A stretch of DNA of 52,421 nt, taken from Hydrogenophaga sp. GTDB taxonomy: Bacteria > Pseudomonadota > Gammaproteobacteria > Burkholderiales > Burkholderiaceae_C. The notes beneath the pieces were generated by a model. It was not told where the DNA came from and ran no database searches. It saw only the letters and a list, made by a program, of their open reading frames with translations. This document shows positions 8,291-15,825 of the stretch, piece by piece. The position numbers and the translations under genes are program-made. The stretch covers positions 1 through 52,421 of the forward strand of contig NZ_JALHLX010000015.1 of the NCBI RefSeq assembly GCF_022844385.1, in the 5' to 3' direction. Each line of letters opens with the position of its first letter. The first letter of the stretch is position 1.

Positions 8291-9844
8291 ATGTTCAACG
8301 ATCTCAAGATTTCCACCCGTCTGGTGGGTGCGTTCACTTTGCTTGTATTCATGCTCCTGGCAATCGGTGCACTCAGCGTTATGCGCACCATGGCGGTGCA
8401 AACCGACCTGGTTGACATCACAGAGCGCCGTATGAAGGTAATCGCCGATATGGAGTTGGTGCGAAATGAAACCAACTTGCAGGCCCGCGCGATCCGCAAC
8501 ATCGCTCTTCTTGCCGACCCGACCAAGGTTGCCCAAGAAAAACAATCCATCGCAGACTCGCGGGTAGCCGTGGACAAAATGACTGCCGAGCTTGATTCTT
8601 TGGTCATCTCTACCAAAAGCAAAGAAATTCAGGCTCAACTGGGACAGGCTCGAAAACCTTTTGACGACTCTGTGGACAGGTTTATTGCCCTGATCGACAG
8701 GAACGAACGGGATCCCGCCATCGCCCTTTTGTTCGAAACCGTGCGACCCTTGCAATTGACCTACATGAATGCGATTGATGAAGCGGTGAGCTATGAAGCC
8801 GCGGGCGCACAGGCCGCTAGCCAGTCGGCGCAGAGCGTAGTGAAGAACCTCATCATTACCATCGTGTCAGCCGTGCTTCTCACAGCCCTGGCCGCGGCGG
8901 TAGTAGCGGCTTGGATCATCCGCTCCATCACTGGCCCCATCAACAGTGCCGTTGAACTTGCACGCGCTGTGGCCGCGGGTGACCTCACCCGTGTGGTCGA
9001 CGTGAAGTCAAAAAACGAAACTGGCCTATTGATGCAAGCCCTCGCAGATATGCAGACTGGACTTGTGCAGGTGGTGGGTCGCGTGCGCAGTGGCTCTGAA
9101 TCCGTGTCCAGTGCAAGCGAACAAATAGCGCAGGGTAATCAGGACCTGAGCTCACGTACCGAAAGCCAGGCCAGCGCGCTGGAACAAACCGCTGCCTCGA
9201 TGGAAGAACTGTCCTCCACCGTGCGCCAGAACGCCGACAACGCTGCCCAGGCCAACCAGCTCGCCCAGAGCGCATCGCGCGTGGCAGTGGAAGGCGGTCA
9301 GGTCGTCAGCCAGGTGGTGGACACCATGAAGGGCATCAACGAGAGCTCGCGCAAGATCAGCGACATCATCAGCGTGATCGACGGCATTGCATTCCAGACC
9401 AACATCCTCGCGCTCAACGCCGCAGTGGAAGCGGCCCGCGCTGGCGAACAGGGCCGTGGCTTTGCGGTGGTGGCTGGCGAGGTGCGTAACCTGGCACAGC
9501 GCAGTGCTGCCGCCGCCAAGGAAATCAAGCAGCTCATCAATGACAGCGTGGAGCGCGTGGAGAGCGGCACCGCGCTGGTCGACAAGGCCGGCACCACCAT
9601 GAACGAGGTGGTGGACAGCGTGCGCCGCGTGACCGACATCATGGGTGAGATCAGCTCGGCCAGCAAAGAACAGAGCGACGGTGTGGGCCAGATCGGCGAA
9701 GCCGTGACCCAGATGGACCAGGCCACTCAGCAGAACGCCGCCTTGGTAGAGGAAATGGCGGCAGCAGCCAGCAGTCTACGTACACAGGCCACCGACCTAG
9801 TGACCTCGGTTGCAGTGTTTCGCCTATCCAGCCACGCGGCGTAA
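8291..9844 (+). CDS. Methyl-accepting chemotaxis protein carried inside the IS66-family element
   Basis: 517-residue chemoreceptor. An N-terminal helix (about 11-32) and a second one (about 186-209) bracket a roughly 150-residue periplasmic domain of the four-helix-bundle type, followed by a HAMP linker (about 210-262) and a long signalling coiled coil. The kinase-control tip is canonical: [20 protein letters not shown] and [19 protein letters not shown] (about 368-406). Flanking methylation helices are present (for example [19 protein letters not shown] near 293-311). There is no C-terminal CheR/CheB docking pentapeptide; the protein ends SSHAA. The start is supported by AAGGA about 9 bases upstream of the ATG at 8291. 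The gene lies inside the mobile element, opposite in direction to the transposase genes, and looks intact. Ligand unknown; the sensor has no Cys/His/Met cluster suggesting copper. Confidence 0.93.
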   Translation: MFNDLKISTRLVGAFTLLVFMLLAIGALSVMRTMAVQTDLVDITERRMKVIADMELVRNETNLQARAIRNIALLADPTKVAQEKQSIADSRVAVDKMTAELDSLVISTKSKEIQAQLGQARKPFDDSVDRFIALIDRNERDPAIALLFETVRPLQLTYMNAIDEAVSYEAAGAQAASQSAQSVVKNLIITIVSAVLLTALAAAVVAAWIIRSITGPINSAVELARAVAAGDLTRVVDVKSKNETGLLMQALADMQTGLVQVVGRVRSGSESVSSASEQIAQGNQDLSSRTESQASALEQTAASMEELSSTVRQNADNAAQANQLAQSASRVAVEGGQVVSQVVDTMKGINESSRKISDIISVIDGIAFQTNILALNAAVEAARAGEQGRGFAVVAGEVRNLAQRSAAAAKEIKQLINDSVERVESGTALVDKAGTTMNEVVDSVRRVTDIMGEISSASKEQSDGVGQIGEAVTQMDQATQQNAALVEEMAAAASSLRTQATDLVTSVAVFRLSSHAA

Positions 9845-10013
9845 TCCTGCTGTGTTCTTCATCAACCTGCCGTAGCGCACCTTCACAAACACGGAACTCC
9901 GTTTGATCGTACGTCAAGCCGACCCATCTTGGACATGACGGGTGTTGATGGAAAGGCACGCAACCAACCCATCTTGACTGCGTGACATGGTCAACTTCGA
10001 TTTGGTGGTGCGG
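9845..10013. other. Junction between MCP and tnpC with end-like CCCATCTTG repeats
   Basis: This 169-base spacer has CCCATCTTG at 9923-9931 and CCCATCTTGA at 9968-9977, the same block that occupies positions 17-26 of the left terminal repeat (7906-7915). The 45 or so bases after the second copy loosely follow those after the left inverted repeat. It may be the decayed internal end of the intact IS66 copy or accessory transposase binding sites. Confidence 0.5.
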
Positions 10014-11534
10014 TTAGACCGGGTGCCAGCGAAACGGCAACAGCTCGCCGATCTGGCTGGCGCGCTGCATGGGCAGACGTGCCATCACATCGCGCAGATA
10101 GGCGTAGGGGTCATGCCCGTTCATGCGCGCTGACTGGATCAGGCTCATGACGGCTGCCGCCCGCTGGCCAGCGCGCAGGCTGCCAGCGAAGAGCCAGTTG
10201 TTACGGCCAATGGCAATGGGCCGGATCTGGTTCTCGATCCAGTTGTTGTCCACGGGCAGTTGCCCGTCACCGACGAACCGCGTCAACGCTTCCCAGCGCC
10301 GCAAGCTGTAGTCCAGCGCCTTGGCGCTCGCCGAACCTTCGGGCACCTTCTGACGTTGCAGCACCATCCACCGGTGCAAGGTATCGAGCAGCGGCTTCGT
10401 TTGCTGTTGCCGGGTGGCTTGGCGCTGATCGGCGCTGAGCTCCTTGACCTCACGCTCGATCTCGTAGACCCGACCGAACTGCTGCAGCGCGAACTCGGCG
10501 ATCTGGCTTTGATTGGCCGCGTGCAGATCGAAGAACTTGCGCCGCGCGTGCGCCAGGCAGCCAACCTCGGTCACGCCATTGGCGATCAAGGCCTTGTAGC
10601 CACTGAAGTCGTCACATGTGAGGCTGCCCCTCCAGTCCCCCAGGAAGCGCCGAGCATGTTCGCCCGAGCGCGATTCACAGAAGTCGTAGACGACCAGCTT
10701 GGTGTTCTCGAAGGCACCCGTGGCGTAAGCCCAGAGGTAGGCGCGGTGCGTCTTGCCATTGCCCGGTTTGAGCATGGACACCGGCGTCTCGTCGGCATGC
10801 AGCACGCGGTGCTGCAGCAGCTCGTTTCTCATGGCATCCACCAGCGGCTGCAACTGCACGCCGCAGGAGCCCACCCATTGAGCGAGTGTGGAGCGCGGGA
10901 TCGCCAAACCGGCGCGGCCGAAGATCGCTTCCTGGCGGTACAGCGGCAGGTGGTCCGCGTACTTTGCCACCAGCACCTGCGCCAGCAGCCCGGTGGTGGG
11001 GATGCCTTTGTCGATGACGTGAGGATCGACGGGGACTTGGGTGAGCGTCTCGCACTTCGCGCATGCCCACTTGCCCCGGATATGGCGCTCGACACTGAAC
11101 ACACCGGGTACATAGTCCAGCTTCTCGGCCACGTCCTCGCCCACGCGTTTCATCTGGCAGCCGCACTGGCACAGGGTGGACTCAGGCTCGTGGCGGATCT
11201 CGCGCCGCGGCAGGTTGGCCGGCAGCGGCGCGCGCTTCGGCGCCTTCTTCTCTTCCAGCTTGGCTGGTGCCTGCGCTTCCTGCAGCGCATCGATCTCCGT
11301 GGCCACGGCCGCCAGGTCGGCCTCGATCTCGTCTTCGAGCAGGCTCTTCTGTTCGGGGTTGAAGCGTTCGGATTGGGCCGCGAACTTCATGCGCTTCAAG
11401 AGCGCGTTCTCGTGCGTGAGTTTGTCCAGCAGCGCGCTCTGGTGGCGCAGCTGCGCCATGAGGCGCGTGGTCAGCTCACGCAGCTCTTCTGCGCACAGGC
11501 TCTGCAGGGATTGAGGCTCGACCACCATGGACAT
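10014..11534 (-). CDS. tnpC: IS66-family transposase TnpC (DDE)
   Basis: Complete 506-residue IS66 transposase, which catalyses strand transfer. N-terminal leucine-zipper-like helix (about 20-85), a zinc-finger-like Cys set (C122, C124, C126, C158, C161), then the DDE domain: HADET with Asp248, TCDDFSGYK with Asp308/309, and DNNWIENQIRP with Glu434. The IS66 C-terminal tail MARLPMQRASQIGELLPFRW follows. Start MSMVVEP at 11534, with a second Met at 11528. It lies 75 bases downstream of tnpB and reads in the same direction. There is no frameshift or stop, so the element may still be mobile. The length and motifs match the family. Confidence 0.95.
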   Translation of the reverse strand: MSMVVEPQSLQSLCAEELRELTTRLMAQLRHQSALLDKLTHENALLKRMKFAAQSERFNPEQKSLLEDEIEADLAAVATEIDALQEAQAPAKLEEKKAPKRAPLPANLPRREIRHEPESTLCQCGCQMKRVGEDVAEKLDYVPGVFSVERHIRGKWACAKCETLTQVPVDPHVIDKGIPTTGLLAQVLVAKYADHLPLYRQEAIFGRAGLAIPRSTLAQWVGSCGVQLQPLVDAMRNELLQHRVLHADETPVSMLKPGNGKTHRAYLWAYATGAFENTKLVVYDFCESRSGEHARRFLGDWRGSLTCDDFSGYKALIANGVTEVGCLAHARRKFFDLHAANQSQIAEFALQQFGRVYEIEREVKELSADQRQATRQQQTKPLLDTLHRWMVLQRQKVPEGSASAKALDYSLRRWEALTRFVGDGQLPVDNNWIENQIRPIAIGRNNWLFAGSLRAGQRAAAVMSLIQSARMNGHDPYAYLRDVMARLPMQRASQIGELLPFRWHPV

Positions 11535-11609
11535 TCACTGTGCCAGCACTGGAATGTGCGCACCATTGGCGCATGCCCCAATTGGCAAGCACCGGTCTGC
11601 GCTTCAGAG

Positions 11610-11942
11610 TCAGACCACGGTGATGACACCACCGTCGCCAAGGCGCTGCCAGGGCAGGCCCAGCACCAGCGCATCGAACTGTGCGCGGGTGAGCGCGGCG
11701 GTGATTGCAGTATCACGCGGCCAGACGAACTTGCCGCTGTTGAGGCGCCGCGCTGCCAGCCACACACCGATTCCGTCGTGCACCAGCACCTTCATGCGGG
11801 TGGCTCTTCTGTTGGCGAACAGGTAGGCGTGGTGCGGTCGCGCCGCGCCGAAGACCGACACCACGCGAGCCAGCGCCGTCTCGGTGCCCGCTCTCATGTC
11901 CAGCGGCTCAGTGGCCAGCCACAGCGCATCAACCCGGATCAC
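11610..11942 (-). CDS. tnpB: IS66-family accessory protein TnpB
   Basis: 110 residues, the IS66 Orf2 type needed for transposition in characterised members, with unknown biochemical role. The family core is seen as PLDMRAGTETALARVV, HHAYLFANRRATRMKVLVHD, GIGVWLAARRLNSGKFVWP and the end LGLPWQRLG. The start is the GTG at 11942, which overlaps the tnpA stop as GTGA, a normal translational-coupling arrangement in IS66 elements. Longer upstream readings in this frame are only shadow of tnpA. Confidence 0.9.
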   Translation of the reverse strand: MIRVDALWLATEPLDMRAGTETALARVVSVFGAARPHHAYLFANRRATRMKVLVHDGIGVWLAARRLNSGKFVWPRDTAITAALTRAQFDALVLGLPWQRLGDGGVITVV

Positions 11943-12286
11943 TTGAGCAGCTCTCGCAACCACACGGCGCACTGATCGGCCGCATCCAAGGGCCAGGTCA
12001 CCGAGACGGTGGTGGCGCCACGGCACAGCTCGATGCGGATGTCCGGTGCAGGTGCGCACGCCGCGGGCGGCAGCGACACCTGAACGAATGCGGGCGCCTC
12101 CAGTGCAGGCAGCACGCTGCCATCTTGGCGGCGCCACTTGTGCACGACGTTGGCGTTGATGCCGTGCGACAGGGCAATGCCGGCCACCGAAGCGCCTGGC
12201 TCGGCGCACTCGGCAAGGATCTGCTGCTTGAGCTCGGCGCCGTACCTCCGGCGGGTCTTCTTCTTGGCTTCATTCATGGTGTCCAC
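11939..12286 (-). CDS. tnpA: IS66-family accessory protein TnpA (HTH)
   Basis: Small helix-turn-helix protein (115 residues from GTG 12286, 112 from ATG 12277). The N-terminal half has the IS3/IS66 OrfA-like HTH: RYGAELKQQILAECAEPG, SVAGIALSHGINANVVHKWRRQ. Its start lies inside a perfect 12-bp inverted repeat (12276-12308), which could act as an operator or sequester the start. The 3' end overlaps tnpB. First gene of the tnpABC transcription unit. Confidence 0.92.
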   Translation of the reverse strand: MDTMNEAKKKTRRRYGAELKQQILAECAEPGASVAGIALSHGINANVVHKWRRQDGSVLPALEAPAFVQVSLPPAACAPAPDIRIELCRGATTVSVTWPLDAADQCAVWLRELLK

Positions 12287-12308
12287 CTATTTGCTTGGTG
12301 GACACCAT
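12276..12308. repeat. Perfect 12-bp inverted repeat spanning the tnpA start
   Basis: Arms ATGGTGTCCACC (12276-12287) and GGTGGACACCAT (12297-12308) around a 9-base loop. In the minus-strand transcript the hairpin would include both possible tnpA start codons. It could limit transposase translation or bind a repressor dimer. Confidence 0.8.
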
Positions 12309-12331
12309 CGTTGCCGCTTAGACCAATCCCT

Positions 12332-12358
12332 TCAAGGGTGGGATGGCCGTGCGCTTAC
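12332..12358. repeat. Right terminal inverted repeat of the IS66-family element
   Basis: Reading inward from 12358 on the minus strand it begins GTAAGCGCACGGCCATCCCA and continues CCCTTGA. It mirrors the left end with mismatches at positions 9, 14 and 21 of the first 22. Confidence 0.9.
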
Positions 12359-12366
12359 GAATCGCC
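12359..12366. repeat. 8-bp target-site duplication, right copy (GAATCGCC)
   Basis: Identical to 7882-7889. It lies within the codons for Glu-Ala-Ile of copA. Confidence 0.93.
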
Positions 12367-13670
12367 TCACCGGAGCGGATCAGAATGCCGCGCTCTGCGC
12401 CAATGCCGGAGCCCACCATCAGTGCCGTGGGCGTTGCCAGTCCCAGTGCGCAGGGGCAGGCGATGACCAGCACGGCGATCGCGGCCAGTATGGCCAATAC
12501 GCCAGTGTCTGCAGCCGGATTGACCCAGGGCAAAAAGCCGGAACCCCAGACCAGAATCGGTCTCAGGTTTTCACCGAACAGCAGCCACGCGAAAAGGCTC
12601 GCCAAGGAAATCAGAATCACCACCGGCACAAAACGACCCGTCATGCGATCAGCGAATTCCTGAATGGGAACGCGAGAACCTTGTGCCTGGTCAATCAAGC
12701 GGATCACCTGAGAGAGAAACGTATCACTGCCGACCCGTGACGCTCTGACCCGCAACCGTCCTTCCTTGTTGATGGTTGCACCAATGACCGCATCACCCTT
12801 GGCTTTGAATACCGGCACCGACTCGCCGGTCGCCAGCGATTCATCCACATGGCTCTCACCATCGATCACTTCGCCATCAGTGGGGATCTTGTCGCCGGGT
12901 CGCAGCACCATCACATCGCCAGGCTGCAGCTCCTTCACGGGGATTTCAATTTCAGCACCCTCACGTTCAATCCGAGCGGTCTTGGCACCCAGGGTCAACA
13001 AACGGCGAATGGCTTCAGATGCACGGCCCTTGGCCTTGGCCTCCAGAAAACGGCCCAGCAGATGAAACGTGGTGATCGTGGCGGCCATTTCAACAAAGGA
13101 CGTCATGGGGTAGACAAAACCAGCCAGGCCGATCAGATACGGCGGGATGCTTCCCAACGAGATCAACACATCCATGTTGAACGTTCGATTTTTCAATGAA
13201 CGCCACGAGGCCCGGTGCGTTGCTGCACCGCCATAGAGAAACACCACAGGAAATGCCAGCAGCACCACGATGGCCAGGTATCCAGGCACAGGCTGCCAGA
13301 ACATATGGGGGACCATCAGCAACATGATCAGCGTGGTGGGCACACCCGCGATCCACAAACGTTGGCGTGCCTGAGACAGGTAGTTCTGCTCTGCCACTGT
13401 CTCTGCTTCGCCGTCCGAATCCTGCGCCTGTGAAACCGATGCCACCTCGTAGCCCGCGCCTTCTACCGCGCTCCGCAGCGCATTGGCATCCGGACCGCCA
13501 TTGGAAGTGCTCACGTTCACGCGATGGTTGGCGATGTTGGTGGTGATTTCAGCAATTCCATCCAGCCGCTGCAAAGTGGTCCGGATGATCCCGGCGCAAT
13601 GGTCTGAACCCATGCCCGGGACGATCAGTTCGGTGATTGAACCCGTTGTAGCGGTTGTTTCATTGGTCAT
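12359..13670 (-). pseudogene. copA: 5' half of the split copA (copper P-type ATPase)
   Basis: Encodes residues 1-437 of CopA before the IS66 junction; the open frame runs a further 13 codons into the element and stops at 12318. An N-terminal HMA metal-binding domain (about 12-80) is followed by four membrane helices (about 105-124, 131-149, 166-187, 190-210), the actuator domain with TGES (281-284), then two more helices with the transport-site motif CPC (405-407) in VIACPCALGLATP. The HMA motif is GMGSDHC (Ser22/Cys25) rather than the normal GMxCxxC, so it has one Cys only. The start ATG at 13670 has AGAGG upstream. Last gene of the minus-strand copper cluster. Phosphorylation and nucleotide-binding domains are on the other side of the insertion, so no export activity is expected. 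Confidence 0.92.
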
Positions 13671-13749
13671 GAGCGGACCTCTTGTGGCTGCGGATGGACT
13701 GAATGCATGGCCAGGTGCTTCGCATGGTGTTTAAGCGAAGCCGCCCATG

Positions 13750-14787
13750 TCAAGGCGCGATGCTGATGCCGTTGGGCGCCTTGCCCACCGGGATGGTCTT
13801 CGTGACGCTGCCGTCTTTCAGGTCCACCACGGAAACCGAGTTGGCGTAGATGTTGGTCACATAGGCCAGACGCCCGTCGCGATCTACCACCACGCCATGG
13901 GCGCCGTTACCGGTCTCCACGGTCTTGACGACCTTGAAAGTCTCCAGGTCAATCAGGCTGACGGTCTTGCCAGGCACCTTGCGCGTGCCCTGGTTGGCCA
14001 CCAGCAGGGTGCGCGAGTCCGGTGTGGCAAACAGCTGGATGGGCACGGTTCCAACAGCGATTTTGCGAATCACTTTGCGCGTGGCAGGGTCGATCAGAGC
14101 GACGGCGTTTTCCTCAGACAGTGAGACAAAGGCGAAACGACCATCAGGCGCAAAACCCGTCTGGGCCGGGCCCTTGCCAACCGGCAACTGCGCCACCTCC
14201 TTCTGGCTGGCGGTGTCGATGACCGACACCGTTCCGCCCTTCAGGTTGGCCACGTAGACCTCTTTGCCATCCGGGCTGACTCGAAGGCCGTGGGGATACT
14301 GACCGACCGCAATGGTCGCCACGAGCTTTCGCGCCGACGTGTCGATCACGCTGACCGAGTTGTCGCCGCCGTTGGTGACGTAGGCAAGGCTGCCGTCTGG
14401 TGTCACCACCACATGGGCCGGGTGCGCTCCGACCGGCACCTTGTCGACGACTGCCTGGGTGCTGGTGTCGATGACCCAGACGGCCCCAGGTTGTGCCATT
14501 GCGCCGTGTGAGCCATGACCCCCACCCTTGTGCGGAACGTTCTGAGCAGGCTCACCATTGTTGGTCACCCATGCGAACTTGCCGTCGGGCGATACCTGCA
14601 CGTTGTGCGGCGCCTGGCCGACGGGCACGCTGGCCAGCTTCTCGAACGAAACGGCGTCGTGCACGCTGACCATGTCAGCGCCCTCGTTGGCCACATAGAC
14701 CTTGTCGGCGGCGAAGGTGGTGCCGGACCAGACCAGTAGGGCTATCTGCACCCCGGTCAAAAGCCAGTGGTTTTTTCTTGTATTCAT
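13750..14787 (-). CDS. Periplasmic YncE-like seven-bladed beta-propeller protein with His-rich insert
   Basis: 345 residues with a signal peptide (about 1-26, ending GTTFAA). The rest is YVTN/cytochrome-d1-type beta-propeller repeats: VYVANEGADMVSVHD, AYVTNGGDNSVSVIDT, VYVANLKGGTVSVIDT, AYVTNIYANSVSVVDL and others, at about 42-residue spacing. No heme motif (CXXCH) is present. Between the second and third blades sits an unusual Gly/His loop, HKGGGHGSHGAM (about residues 87-98), well suited to bind copper. The gene lies between the membrane methyltransferase-like gene and copA on the same strand. A role in periplasmic copper binding or delivery is inferred from the loop and from context. Confidence 0.8.
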   Translation of the reverse strand: MNTRKNHWLLTGVQIALLVWSGTTFAADKVYVANEGADMVSVHDAVSFEKLASVPVGQAPHNVQVSPDGKFAWVTNNGEPAQNVPHKGGGHGSHGAMAQPGAVWVIDTSTQAVVDKVPVGAHPAHVVVTPDGSLAYVTNGGDNSVSVIDTSARKLVATIAVGQYPHGLRVSPDGKEVYVANLKGGTVSVIDTASQKEVAQLPVGKGPAQTGFAPDGRFAFVSLSEENAVALIDPATRKVIRKIAVGTVPIQLFATPDSRTLLVANQGTRKVPGKTVSLIDLETFKVVKTVETGNGAHGVVVDRDGRLAYVTNIYANSVSVVDLKDGSVTKTIPVGKAPNGISIAP

Positions 14788-14875
14788 GAGACATCCTTGT
14801 TGAGAAATACGGTTGAAAAAAGCCGAACTGCGGCGTGGTGGTCAGTCGCGTCGCAAAGGCAACGCACGGCCCAGG

Positions 14876-15544
14876 TCATTTCCCTGACGCCGAATTCGCC
14901 ATCGGCTGTGAATTGCGCAGGCGCGGGAAGAATCGGGGTATGGACTGTGCGTATGCGTCGTAGTCCGGGCCGAACTGCTGGCGCATTTCGTTTTCTTCGG
15001 TGATGGCGAGTCGCCCGTACATCAAGAGCAAGACAGGAAACATAAGCAAGGTCAGCAGGGTCGGCCACTGCAGCAGGAAGCCCAGCAGGATCAGCACGAA
15101 GGCAACGTATTGCGGATGCCGGATGCGGGCGTAAGGCCCGGTGGTCGCCAGCGAGTGCTTCCGCTGTGCGTGGTACAGCACATGCCACGCGCTCGATAGC
15201 AAATAGAAGCCGTACCCCAGAAAGACGTAGCTGGCCAGATGCAAAACACCGAAATGGGGATTCCCTGTTTCGCCCAGCAAGGTGGACCACAGGTGGCCTG
15301 TGTTGTGGGTCAGCAGGTCAAGTTCGGGAAACCGCGTCGCCAGCCATCCCGACAGCAGGTAGATGGTCAGCGGGAAGCCGTACATCTCGACAAACAAGGC
15401 CACGATGAACGCGGAGAAGGCGCCAAAGCTGCGCCAGTCGCGCGTGGTAGCCGGCTTGAAGAAGCTGAAGGCGAACATGATGAAGATGGCCGAGTTGAGG
15501 GCCACCAGAAACCACAGGCCATAGGCCGTTTCACCGTGATTCAT
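14876..15544 (-). CDS. Isoprenylcysteine carboxyl methyltransferase-like integral membrane protein
   Basis: 222 residues from MNHGETAYG at 15544, which has AGGAG nine bases upstream; a longer frame to 15628 is less likely. About five hydrophobic helices. The C-terminal part carries the PEMT/ICMT signature: GPYARIRHPQYVAFVLILLG, then EENEMRQQFGPDYDAYAQSIPRFF. The eukaryotic family methylates prenylcysteine or phospholipids with S-adenosylmethionine. Bacterial members beside copper oxidases have no established substrate. It overlaps the DUF2933 gene by 14 bases and lies 88 bases upstream of the propeller gene, supporting one operon. Confidence 0.8.
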   Translation of the reverse strand: MNHGETAYGLWFLVALNSAIFIMFAFSFFKPATTRDWRSFGAFSAFIVALFVEMYGFPLTIYLLSGWLATRFPELDLLTHNTGHLWSTLLGETGNPHFGVLHLASYVFLGYGFYLLSSAWHVLYHAQRKHSLATTGPYARIRHPQYVAFVLILLGFLLQWPTLLTLLMFPVLLLMYGRLAITEENEMRQQFGPDYDAYAQSIPRFFPRLRNSQPMANSASGK

Positions 15545-15824
15545 GGCCGTTCTCCTGGTTTGCCTGATCTGGCTCATGCACCCCGGTCCGTGGTTGATCA
15601 GCACCCGTGTGATGACCATGATCGCCATGGCCGCGGTGCATGAACAAATGCATCAACGGACAGATCAGGATCAGCAGAAACGGCCAGGCGCCAAAGATAT
15701 GCGCCCGGTGCTCGGCCAACAGAAAGAATGCCGCGATCGCACCCATCACCATCAGGCCGATGCCATAGCGTGTGCGCCACAGGTTTCTGGGTGGGTTCGA
15801 CTGGGGGGATGTAGGGTGCTTCAT
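15531..15824 (-). CDS. DUF2933 family small membrane protein with His-rich tail
   Basis: 97 residues. Two hydrophobic segments (about 22-38 and 45-62) are followed by a His-rich tail with HRGHGDHGHH, a likely metal-binding end. DUF2933 proteins typically occur next to a multicopper oxidase and an ICMT-like protein in heavy-metal resistance clusters, exactly as here. It begins one base after the multicopper oxidase stop and overlaps the following gene by 14 bases, so translation is probably coupled. Function unknown; copper handling is inferred. Confidence 0.8.
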   Translation of the reverse strand: MKHPTSPQSNPPRNLWRTRYGIGLMVMGAIAAFFLLAEHRAHIFGAWPFLLILICPLMHLFMHRGHGDHGHHTGADQPRTGVHEPDQANQENGHESR

Positions 15825-15825
15825 C

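Larger units (their letters stand above)
7890..12358 (-). mobile_element. 4,469-bp IS66-family element carrying a chemoreceptor gene, inserted in copA
   Basis: The outer ends are GTAAGCGC-type inverted repeats: left 7890-7915 and right, read inward, 12358-12332, matching at 19 of the first 22 positions. It is flanked by perfect 8-bp duplications GAATCGCC. Contents from left to right: left inverted repeat, a short tnpC 3' relic, a sigma-28-like promoter and MCP gene on the plus strand, then intact tnpC, tnpB and tnpA on the minus strand, and the right inverted repeat. A normal IS66 element is about 2.5-2.7 kb, so about 1.8-2.1 kb is extra. The relic next to the left end suggests that the unit arose from two related IS66 copies around the MCP, most of the left copy having been lost. 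The intact duplication shows the whole unit moved as one. Confidence 0.92.

Noticed and set aside
10260..11975. Long plus-strand frame opposite tnpC/tnpB
   Set aside because: Antisense to an intact IS66 transposase with DDE residues; no own features.
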